From positions 1 to 11,308 of the forward strand of contig PEXO01000057.1 of the NCBI GenBank assembly GCA_002779045.1: a stretch of DNA of 11,308 nt, in the 5' to 3' direction. This DNA comes from Elusimicrobia bacterium CG08_land_8_20_14_0_20_59_10. Its GTDB lineage: Bacteria; Elusimicrobiota; Elusimicrobia; Elusimicrobiales; UBA9959. The position numbers and the translations under genes are program-made. This document shows, one piece after another, positions 5,974 through 11,308 of this stretch (the first letter of the stretch is position 1; every line of letters starts with the position of its first letter). The notes beneath the pieces were generated by a model. That model was not told the DNA's origin and searched no databases. It saw only the letters and a program-made list of their open reading frames with translations.

Positions 5974-7095
5974 CTACGCCCCCAGAATTTTCTTGAAAAA
6001 GCCCTTTTCCTCTTCCGGCGGAGGCACTTCATGCCCCGCGATAAGCGCCAGTTCGGCAAAAAGCTCACGCTGGCGCGGAGTAAGGTCGTGAGGAACTTTC
6101 AGTTTCACCTTCACCAGCAGGTCTCCGCGCGGGCGCCCGCCCGGGCCGGGCATGCCTTTTTCGTGCAGGCGGAAAACCTTGCCGTGCTGGGTGCCCGGTG
6201 GGATCTTGATCTTGGTACGGCCGCCCTCTATCAGCGGAACTTCCCCCTCGCCGCCGAGCGCGGCCTGCCAGACGGCCACGGCACACTCGTATACCAGGTC
6301 GCGCTTATTGCGCTCAAAATGCGGATGATGTTTCAGGCTGACCGCTATGTACAGGTCGCCGGAGGAGCCGCCCCTGGGCCCCGCGTCCCCGCCGCTGGAA
6401 ACACGCAGTACCGCCCCTTCCTCCACACCGGCCGGGATCTTGATATTCAGGGAAACGCTTTTCTTGCTGCGGCCCTGGCCGCCGCAGGCCTTGCAGGGCG
6501 AAGTTATAACCTCTCCCTGGCCGCCGCACTCGGGGCAGGCCTGGCTGAAGGAGAAAAAACCCTGCGAATACTGCACGCGGCCGGCGCCGTGACAGGTGGG
6601 ACATTTTTTTACACCGCTCCGGCCGCGCGCGCCGGTCCCGTCGCACTCCCCGCAGAGCTCGGTACGCTCGAAATTAACCGGCACCTTCACGCCGTTAAAG
6701 GCGTCTTCAAGTGTTATCTCGGCCGCGTACTTGAGGTCGGCGCCGCGTCTTGAGCGCGGCCGCCCGCGGGAGCCGCCGCCCTGCGCGAACAGGTTTTCGA
6801 ACAGGTCGCCGAAAACATCCCCCATGTCCGCGCCGGGAAAGCCGCCGAAGCCGCCCCGCCCGCCTCCGGATTTAAGCCCTTCGGCCCCGAACTGGTCATA
6901 AATGCGGCGCTTGTCCGGGTTGGAAAGCACCTCATAGGCCCCGTTTATTTCTTTAAAACTGGATTCGGCCTCGTCGTTGCCCGGATTCCGGTCAGGGTGG
7001 TATTTGAGGGCCAGCTTACGGTAAGCCGTCTTTATCTCGTCGTCGCCGGCATTGCGCGCGACCCCGAGCAGACGGTAATAATCGTTTGATGCCAT
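5974..7095 (-). CDS. dnaJ: Co-chaperone DnaJ (Hsp40, type I)
   Basis: 373 residues, full length. Delivers unfolded clients to DnaK and stimulates its ATPase. Seen: J-domain 4-69 with HPD at 33-35, Gly/Phe-rich linker about 75-110, and four CxxCxGxG zinc-binding repeats with cysteines at 148/151, 165/168, 187/190 and 201/204. The C-terminal substrate-binding and dimerisation domains extend to 373. The start ATG at 7095 has no Shine-Dalgarno-like motif: the preceding bases are CACTTTTATTTTT, an unstructured T-rich leader just after the strong hairpin at 7112-7157. Fourth gene of the heat-shock operon, 75 bp after dnaK. Confidence 0.97.
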   Translation of the reverse strand: MASNDYYRLLGVARNAGDDEIKTAYRKLALKYHPDRNPGNDEAESSFKEINGAYEVLSNPDKRRIYDQFGAEGLKSGGGRGGFGGFPGADMGDVFGDLFENLFAQGGGSRGRPRSRRGADLKYAAEITLEDAFNGVKVPVNFERTELCGECDGTGARGRSGVKKCPTCHGAGRVQYSQGFFSFSQACPECGGQGEVITSPCKACGGQGRSKKSVSLNIKIPAGVEEGAVLRVSSGGDAGPRGGSSGDLYIAVSLKHHPHFERNKRDLVYECAVAVWQAALGGEGEVPLIEGGRTKIKIPPGTQHGKVFRLHEKGMPGPGGRPRGDLLVKVKLKVPHDLTPRQRELFAELALIAGHEVPPPEEEKGFFKKILGA

Positions 7096-7111
7096 AAAAA
7101 TAAAAGTGAGC

Positions 7112-7157
7112 GGGGAGCGGCGTACGGAGGCCGGTTGGCCCGCTGTACGCCGTCCCC
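7112..7157 (-). promoter_or_regulatory. Strong nested hairpin between dnaK and dnaJ
   Basis: Read on the plus strand, GGGG (7112-7115) and CGGCGTAC (7118-7125) face GTACGCCG (7145-7152) and CCCC (7154-7157). An inner GGCC-GGTT-GGCC hairpin (7129-7140) fills the loop. On the transcribed strand it is followed by CACTTTTATTTTT rather than a clean U-run, so it could be a leaky terminator, an mRNA-stabilising or processing element that sets the dnaK:dnaJ ratio, or a REP-like insertion. Confidence 0.7.
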
Positions 7158-7170
7158 GGGGAATGCCGTT

Positions 7171-9036
7171 TTACTTCTTCTCGTCGACCACTTCCGCGTC
7201 TACGACGTCGTCCTTGCCGCCCGCGGAGGCTTTCTCTCCCTCGGGGGCCGGGCCCGCCCCGGCGGCGCCGGGATTGGACTTGGCCTGGGCTGCTTTATAC
7301 ACGGCTTCGCCGAGCTTCTGCGAAACCTGTATCAGCGAGTCCTTGGCTTTCTTCAGTTTGTCCAGGTCGTCGCCTTTCAGCGCTTCCTTAAGTTCGCCTA
7401 TTGAACGGTCCACGGCCAGGCGCTCGTCCTGGCTGATCTTGTCGCCGTGTTCCTTCAGCGCCTTCTCCGTGGTATAAAGCACGGTGTCCGCCTCATTTTT
7501 TGCCTCCACCTTCTCCTTGTACTGCTTGTCGGCGTCGGCGAACTGCTCGGCCTGCTTCATGAACTTGTCTATCTCTTCCTTGGACAGCTTCGTGGGGGCG
7601 CTTATGGTGATATGCTGCGCCTTGCCGGTACCCAGGTCCTTGGCGTGCACCTCAAGGATGCCGTTGGCGTTGATGTCGAAAGCCACCTCTATCTGCGGTA
7701 CGCCTCGCGGCGCCGGCGGTATGCCGTCCAGGTCGAACTTGCCCAGCGACACGTTGTCGCCGGCCATCGCGCGCTCGCCCTGCAGCACGTGTATCGTTAC
7801 GGCGGGCTGACTGTCCGAGGCGGTGGAGAAGGTCTGTGTTTTCTTCACCGGGATGGTGGTGTTCTTATCGATGAGGCGGGTCATCACGGAACCGAGGGTC
7901 TCGATGCCTAGCGACAGCGGTGTGACGTCCAGCAGCAGCACGTCCTTCACGTCGCCGGTCAGCACCGCGGCCTGCACGGCGGCGCCGGAAGCCACGCATT
8001 CCATGGGGTCTATGCCGTGCTCTATCTTCTTGCCCGCGTAGTCCTCGATGAATTTCTGTACGATGGGCATGCGGGTGGGGCCGCCGACCAGTATGATGCG
8101 GCTGATGTCGGAGGTTTTGAGCTTGGCGTCGGCCAGCGCGGTGTCTATGGACTTCTGGCAGCGCTTCACTATGGACTCCACCAGATTTTCCAGGCGGGAG
8201 CGGGACAGCTTCAGCGCCAGGTGCTTGGGACCGGAAGCGTCCGCGGAGATGAACGGCAGGTTTATCTCGGTCTCCATCGTGGTGGAGAGTTCGATCTTGG
8301 CCTTCTCCGCGGTCTCCCTGATGCGCTGCATCGCGGTAGAGTCCTTCGTAAGGTCTATCCCTGTGTCCTTGCGGAACTCTCCGGATATGAACTCCACCAG
8401 GGCGCGGTCCATATCGGTGCCGCCCAGCTGGGTATCGCCGGAGGTGGAGATCACGTCGATGGTCCCCTCTTTGCTCATTTCCATGATGGTAACGTCGAGC
8501 GTGCCGCCGCCCAGGTCGAACACCAGTATCTTCTGGTCGCGGCCTTCTTTGTCTATGCCGTAGGCCAGCGCGGCAGCGGTGGGCTCGTTGACGAGGCGCA
8601 CCACTTCGAGGCCGGCTATCGTGCCCGCGTCCTTGGTGGCCTGCCGCTGGTTATCGTTAAAGTAGGCCGGCACCGTGATGACGGCCTTTTCCACTTTTTC
8701 GCCCAGGAAGGCCTCGGCGTCGCGCTTCACTTTCTGCAGCAGGAACGCCGATAACTGCGGGGGCGCGAACTCCTTGCCTACGATCTGGTATTTATGGTCG
8801 GTGCCCATCTTGCGCTTGAAAGCGGAGACGGTGCCTTCCGGGTTGGCGACGGCCTGCCTGCGGGCCGGCTCGCCGACGAGCATCTGCCCGTCCTTGGCGA
8901 AGGCCACGTACGACGGGAAGGCCTTGCCCCCCAGCGTGGTGCCTTCGGCCGACGGGATGATGGTGACTTTGCCGCCCTCCATCACCGCCGCGGCGGTATT
9001 AGATGTTCCGAGGTCTATGCCTATTATTTTTGCCAT
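7171..9036 (-). CDS. dnaK: Chaperone DnaK (Hsp70)
   Basis: 621 residues. ATP-driven chaperone working with DnaJ and GrpE. Nucleotide-binding domain 1-364: phosphate loop IGIDLGTSNT (5-14), K74 in SAFKRKMG, E151 in NEPTAAALAYG, VFDLGGGTLDVT (172-183), T202 in GDTQLGG and ILVGGPTRMP (315-324). Linker DVLLLDV 365-371, substrate-binding beta domain about 372-480, helical lid to about 585, Gly/Ala-rich tail ending DDVVDAEVVDEKK. After KRKMG the chain runs GTDHKYQIVGKEFAPPQ, without the roughly 23-residue insertion of proteobacterial DnaK. The nucleotide-loop segments GTTLGGKAFPSYVAF (32-46) and LGGTDMD (204-210) are also unlike E. coli (RTTPSIIAY, LGGEDFD). The ATG at 9036 has GGAGG seven bases upstream. 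Lies 30 bp after grpE. Confidence 0.98.
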   Translation of the reverse strand: MAKIIGIDLGTSNTAAAVMEGGKVTIIPSAEGTTLGGKAFPSYVAFAKDGQMLVGEPARRQAVANPEGTVSAFKRKMGTDHKYQIVGKEFAPPQLSAFLLQKVKRDAEAFLGEKVEKAVITVPAYFNDNQRQATKDAGTIAGLEVVRLVNEPTAAALAYGIDKEGRDQKILVFDLGGGTLDVTIMEMSKEGTIDVISTSGDTQLGGTDMDRALVEFISGEFRKDTGIDLTKDSTAMQRIRETAEKAKIELSTTMETEINLPFISADASGPKHLALKLSRSRLENLVESIVKRCQKSIDTALADAKLKTSDISRIILVGGPTRMPIVQKFIEDYAGKKIEHGIDPMECVASGAAVQAAVLTGDVKDVLLLDVTPLSLGIETLGSVMTRLIDKNTTIPVKKTQTFSTASDSQPAVTIHVLQGERAMAGDNVSLGKFDLDGIPPAPRGVPQIEVAFDINANGILEVHAKDLGTGKAQHITISAPTKLSKEEIDKFMKQAEQFADADKQYKEKVEAKNEADTVLYTTEKALKEHGDKISQDERLAVDRSIGELKEALKGDDLDKLKKAKDSLIQVSQKLGEAVYKAAQAKSNPGAAGAGPAPEGEKASAGGKDDVVDAEVVDEKK

Positions 9037-9066
9037 GTGATATCCTCCAAATTAAGTTGCTGAAAA

Positions 9067-9666
9067 TTATTTCTCCTCCGTCTCCGCCGGCATCTCTTCC
9101 GGGGGGGCCTTCTTCCTGGCTATCTGCACGCGCGCCGGGCGCAGCGTCTTCTCCCCGTAGTAAAAACCTTTCTGCAGCTCCTGCGTTACCAGCCCGTCGT
9201 TCTCGTCCGTACCGTCCACAACCCCTATTATCTCGCAGGCCATCGGGTCATAGGGCTTGCCGAGCAGCTCCATCGGCCGTATCCCCTCCGCCTCGAATAC
9301 CTTCGAAAATTCCTTAAAGATCATCTCCAGCCCTTTCAGAACCTCTTCAGCCCCCCCCCCTTCCCTGGCGTTATTGATGTGGAGGTGCGCCGCCAGCAGC
9401 AGGTCGTAAAGCGGCAGAAGCCTGAGCAGGATCTCGGCCTTGCCCCACTTGATCAGCTCCGGTTTTTCCTTCTCCACGCGCTTGCGGTAATTTTCAAAGT
9501 CGGCCTGCAGGCGCAGCAGCTGGTTATAATAGTCCTCCGCCTGTTTTTTACTCGTCTCCAGCTCCCCGGCCGGGGCTTCGCCCGGCTTGGCCGCATCTTC
9601 ACATACCTGGTCCGGCTCTTCCGCCCCGGTCGTTGTCTTTTTTGCTTCAGCCTTATGGTTTTTCAT
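9067..9666 (-). CDS. grpE: Nucleotide exchange factor GrpE
   Basis: 199 residues from the ATG at 9666. Releases ADP from DnaK as a dimer. Seen: acidic, disordered N-terminus (about 1-40), long coiled coil with LRLQADFENYRKRVEKEK (51-68), the helical segment LLRLLPLYDLLLAAH (80-94) and the C-terminal beta wing with GFYYGEKTLRPARVQI (167-182). Residues 103-105 (GGG) are encoded by a run of ten G. The start is uncertain: AAGG lies only two bases before this ATG, while an in-frame TTG five codons upstream (9681) would overlap hrcA by 11 bases. The ATG sits four bases after the hrcA stop, suggesting translational coupling. Confidence 0.94.
   Translation of the reverse strand: MKNHKAEAKKTTTGAEEPDQVCEDAAKPGEAPAGELETSKKQAEDYYNQLLRLQADFENYRKRVEKEKPELIKWGKAEILLRLLPLYDLLLAAHLHINNAREGGGAEEVLKGLEMIFKEFSKVFEAEGIRPMELLGKPYDPMACEIIGVVDGTDENDGLVTQELQKGFYYGEKTLRPARVQIARKKAPPEEMPAETEEK
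9351..9360. repeat. C10/G10 homopolymer inside grpE
   Basis: Ten consecutive C on the plus strand, ten G in the grpE message, encoding part of Gly-Gly-Gly (residues 103-105) after the long coiled coil. The frame is intact as given. Runs of this length are prone to slippage in replication and to sequencing errors. Confidence 0.85.
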
Positions 9667-9670
9667 AGCC

Positions 9671-10780
9671 TTAATCTTCAAATTCTATTCTATCCCATTC
9701 TCCCAGCATCTCCTCCATCATGGAGCTCACCGTGTCCACGAGCGAAATCATGCGGGGGTATTCCATCCGCTTGTAACCCAGTATGCCCACCAGCCCCACG
9801 GCCTTGTTGTTTATACAATAAGAACTGGACACCAGGCTGAAATTCCTGAATTCCTTGATGCTGTTCTCGGAGCCGATGGTCACGTCCACTATATGACGCT
9901 TGCCGGGTTCGGCCAATGCTTTCGTCTTGGAGGCGCAGTCGTGCAGACGTTCGCGCAACAGCCCGAAAAAACGCTCTTTCTGGTCCAGCACGGCGGCGAT
10001 ACTGCGAAAATCCTCCATATTGCCGTCTTCCAGGTTAGCATAGATCCGGCTCAACCCCTCCAAGTGCAAAGCGTCCTCGTTCCCGGCAAGGCCCCGGAAA
10101 TACTCCGCCAGTTTGTGCAGCAGTTCCCCTATACCCTTGTCCCTGCCCCTGGGGATGAACTCGCGGGCGATCACGCCGGGCACGTCCGACACCGGGACAT
10201 CCTTCAGGCGCCTGTTCAACTGCGACGCCAGCACCTTCACCTGGCCCTTTTCCGCCGGGTGCTCAAGCGCAAAGGTCGCGTGCTTTATCATCCCCGAGTG
10301 GGAGAATACGACGGAGAGCACGTTCTTCGGCCCCATGCTGATAAGGTCCAGACGCTTCACGCCGTCCATGTCCGTGTCTGCGCCCATTACGAACCCGGCC
10401 CACTTGGACGTATCGGCGAGCATCCTGGAGGTCTGCTTAAGGAAACCGTCGAGCTGCTCGATGCGGCGTTCATGCTCGGTCTCCAGGCGCTCCTTTTCTC
10501 CCGCGGCAAGACGCTGCAGGCGCAGTATATTGTCCACATAGGCCCGGTAGCCCCTGTCGGAGGGGATGCGGCCGCCGGAGGTGTGAGGCTGGTAAAGATA
10601 GCCGGTCTCTTCCAGCTCCTTTAATATGTTCCTTATGGTGGCGCTGGAAACGTTGAATTTCCCCTCTTCCGCGATAAGCTCGGAGCTTACCGGCCGGCCG
10701 GTGCTGACATAATTATAGACCACCCAGTTAAGGATCTTGTCTTTCCTGTCCTGCGCTACTTCCGGTTTAAGAACCCTCAT
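9671..10780 (-). CDS. hrcA: Heat-inducible transcription repressor HrcA
   Basis: 369 residues, slightly longer than the usual 340-350. HrcA represses its own operon by binding CIRCE and depends on chaperonin to stay active. Seen: N-terminal winged helix about 10-75 with SSATIRNILKELEETGYL (45-62) and HTSGGRIPSDRGYRAYVD (66-83), a helical linker, and the GAF-like effector domain ending with GLVGILGYKRMEYPRMISLV (329-348). Start ATG at 10780 chosen: a GGGA site lies just upstream, and the in-frame TTG further out (10834) falls inside the CIRCE operator. First gene of the heat-shock operon, with a 5' leader of roughly 70 bases. Confidence 0.97.
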   Translation of the reverse strand: MRVLKPEVAQDRKDKILNWVVYNYVSTGRPVSSELIAEEGKFNVSSATIRNILKELEETGYLYQPHTSGGRIPSDRGYRAYVDNILRLQRLAAGEKERLETEHERRIEQLDGFLKQTSRMLADTSKWAGFVMGADTDMDGVKRLDLISMGPKNVLSVVFSHSGMIKHATFALEHPAEKGQVKVLASQLNRRLKDVPVSDVPGVIAREFIPRGRDKGIGELLHKLAEYFRGLAGNEDALHLEGLSRIYANLEDGNMEDFRSIAAVLDQKERFFGLLRERLHDCASKTKALAEPGKRHIVDVTIGSENSIKEFRNFSLVSSSYCINNKAVGLVGILGYKRMEYPRMISLVDTVSSMMEEMLGEWDRIEFED

Positions 10781-10823
10781 AATTATCCCGGCTCCGACGT
10801 GTGCGTAAGCATCATAATCTAAA

Positions 10824-10850
10824 TTGGCACTCAAAACACATGACTGCTAA
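10824..10850. promoter_or_regulatory. CIRCE operator
   Basis: Arms TTGGCACTC (10824-10832) and GACTGCTAA (10842-10850) around exactly nine bases. The consensus is TTAGCACTC-N9-GAGTGCTAA, so each arm has one mismatch. It lies immediately downstream of the perfect -10 box, over the expected transcription start of hrcA, where bound HrcA would block initiation. Confidence 0.93.
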
Positions 10851-10854
10851 AAAT

Positions 10855-10883
10855 ATTATACACCTTCCGCGCTTAATTGTCAA
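10855..10883 (-). promoter_or_regulatory. Perfect consensus sigma-70 promoter of the heat-shock operon
   Basis: On the minus strand TTGACA (10883-10878), a 17-bp spacer and TATAAT (10860-10855): 12 of 12 consensus bases with optimal spacing. Expected start point near 10848, inside CIRCE. Such a strong promoter needs a repressor, which fits HrcA control. Confidence 0.92.
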
Positions 10884-10903
10884 TACTTTGGCCTGAGTGC
10901 TAA
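10877..10903. promoter_or_regulatory. Second, half-degenerate CIRCE copy
   Basis: A perfect consensus half-site GAGTGCTAA (10895-10903) faces, across nine bases, TTGTCAATA (10877-10885), which keeps only five of nine consensus bases and contains the -35 box on the other strand. Both CIRCE copies are followed by AAAATA, so GA(C/G)TGCTAAAAATA is repeated 53 bp apart. It looks like a duplicated operator whose inner arm has been taken over by the promoter. Confidence 0.6.
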
Positions 10904-10947
10904 AAATAACCCGGCCTGACGCATATCAAGGCGCGTTCATTCGGAGT

Positions 10948-10965
10948 TTGATACACTGGTATCAA
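10948..10965. promoter_or_regulatory. Perfect inverted repeat upstream of the secreted-protein gene
   Basis: TTGATAC (10948-10954), ACTG, GTATCAA (10959-10965). The right arm's TATCAAGG recurs as a direct copy at 10924-10931. It lies 27 bases before the plus-strand start at 10993, a typical operator position. No T-run follows, so it is not a terminator. The binding protein is unknown. Confidence 0.55.
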
Positions 10966-10992
10966 GGATTTGCGGTTAGAGCGGAGGAATGG

Positions 10993-11308
10993 ATGAAATT
11001 TTTAGTGATATTTTCTCTTATATGCGCGGCGGCCATGCCGGCCCGCGCGGAGCTGGATCTTAGCTGGCCGCCCGGGGTCATACCGGGAACCCCCGGCGCG
11101 GTGACGGTACCGGCCCCCTCCCAACCCGCCAGGGCCCTCCCCAAGGACGGGATGAACTATTCCGCGGCCGAAGAGATCCTTATAAAGGAATTCGGCTTGA
11201 CAGGCATCAGCCTGGACATGCCCGAAGCGCAGATAGGAGCGCAGATAAACAATTACCCCGGCGGCATTTGCCCCGAACAGGCCCTGCGCTCGGCGCTGAA
11301 CAGCTTCC
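10993..11308 (+). CDS. Secreted protein of unknown function (N-terminal part)
   Basis: 105 residues are visible and the frame is still open at the window edge. Residues 1-19 (MKFLVIFSLICAAAMPARA) form a type I signal peptide with an A-R-A cleavage site before ELDLSW, so the product is exported. A Pro/Ala-rich linker (about 25-50) is followed by a more structured stretch, NYSAAEEILIKEFGLTGISL (55-74), with one cysteine near residue 93. I do not recognise the family. The ATG at 10993 has GGAGG about seven bases upstream. Another ATG at 10989 is in a frame that closes early. It is divergent from hrcA, sharing a 212-bp intergenic region. Confidence 0.8.
   Translation, partial: MKFLVIFSLICAAAMPARAELDLSWPPGVIPGTPGAVTVPAPSQPARALPKDGMNYSAAEEILIKEFGLTGISLDMPEAQIGAQINNYPGGICPEQALRSALNSF

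Noticed and set aside
5830..6753. 307-codon plus-strand open frame
   Set aside because: Antisense to dnaJ and rsmE, with low-complexity Ala/Gly/Arg translation.
9587..10624. 345-codon plus-strand open frame
   Set aside because: Antisense to hrcA and grpE, both certain. No family motif and no ribosome site.
10781..10834. Longer hrcA start at the TTG at 10834
   Set aside because: It would lie inside CIRCE and only about a dozen bases from the expected transcription start. The ATG at 10780 fits the family N-terminus.

Overview
The window comes from a GC-rich bacterium. It codes almost entirely on the minus strand, with two plus-strand genes. Frequent ATA isoleucine codons, a CIRCE-controlled heat-shock operon, an electron-transfer flavoprotein with an acyl-CoA dehydrogenase, and bifunctional folate enzymology suggest an uncultivated-type phylum such as Elusimicrobiota. 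That assignment is a guess from overall character, not from a marker gene. The DnaK lacks the N-terminal-quadrant insertion typical of proteobacterial DnaK.

Left part (1-4496, minus strand, read right to left): a bifunctional formiminotransferase-cyclodeaminase (ftcD) is followed by an acyl-CoA dehydrogenase with a C-terminal extension and by the ETF beta subunit (etfB). After etfB come about 390 bases without a convincing gene, rich in inverted repeats and carrying two Shine-Dalgarno-like motifs. A possible next gene starts at 34 and runs off the left edge. The dehydrogenase passes electrons to ETF. FTCD feeds formimino one-carbon units into tetrahydrofolate. The cluster therefore looks catabolic (amino-acid, purine or acyl-CoA derived).

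Middle (4497-5281): a 335-base divergent intergenic region holds an 11-bp tandem repeat and a strikingly regular degenerate array of 8-bp period. It is followed by a plus-strand stand-alone CheY-like receiver gene, whose 3' end overlaps the end of rsmE tail-to-tail by 27 bp.

Right part (5255-10903, minus strand): a class I heat-shock operon, hrcA-grpE-dnaK-dnaJ-rsmE. Its promoter is a perfect sigma-70 consensus (TTGACA, 17 bp, TATAAT) with a CIRCE operator over the expected start point. A second, half-degenerate CIRCE copy overlaps the -35 box. A strong hairpin sits between dnaK and dnaJ. rsmE carries a one-base frameshift, and grpE contains a run of ten G.

Right edge (10993-11308, plus strand): the start of a secreted protein of unknown function, truncated by the window, with a perfect inverted repeat TTGATAC-4-GTATCAA upstream.

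No defence system, CRISPR array, transposase or RNA gene was seen. The most unusual signals are intergenic: short-period degenerate tandem arrays, the duplicated CIRCE, and the dnaK-dnaJ hairpin.
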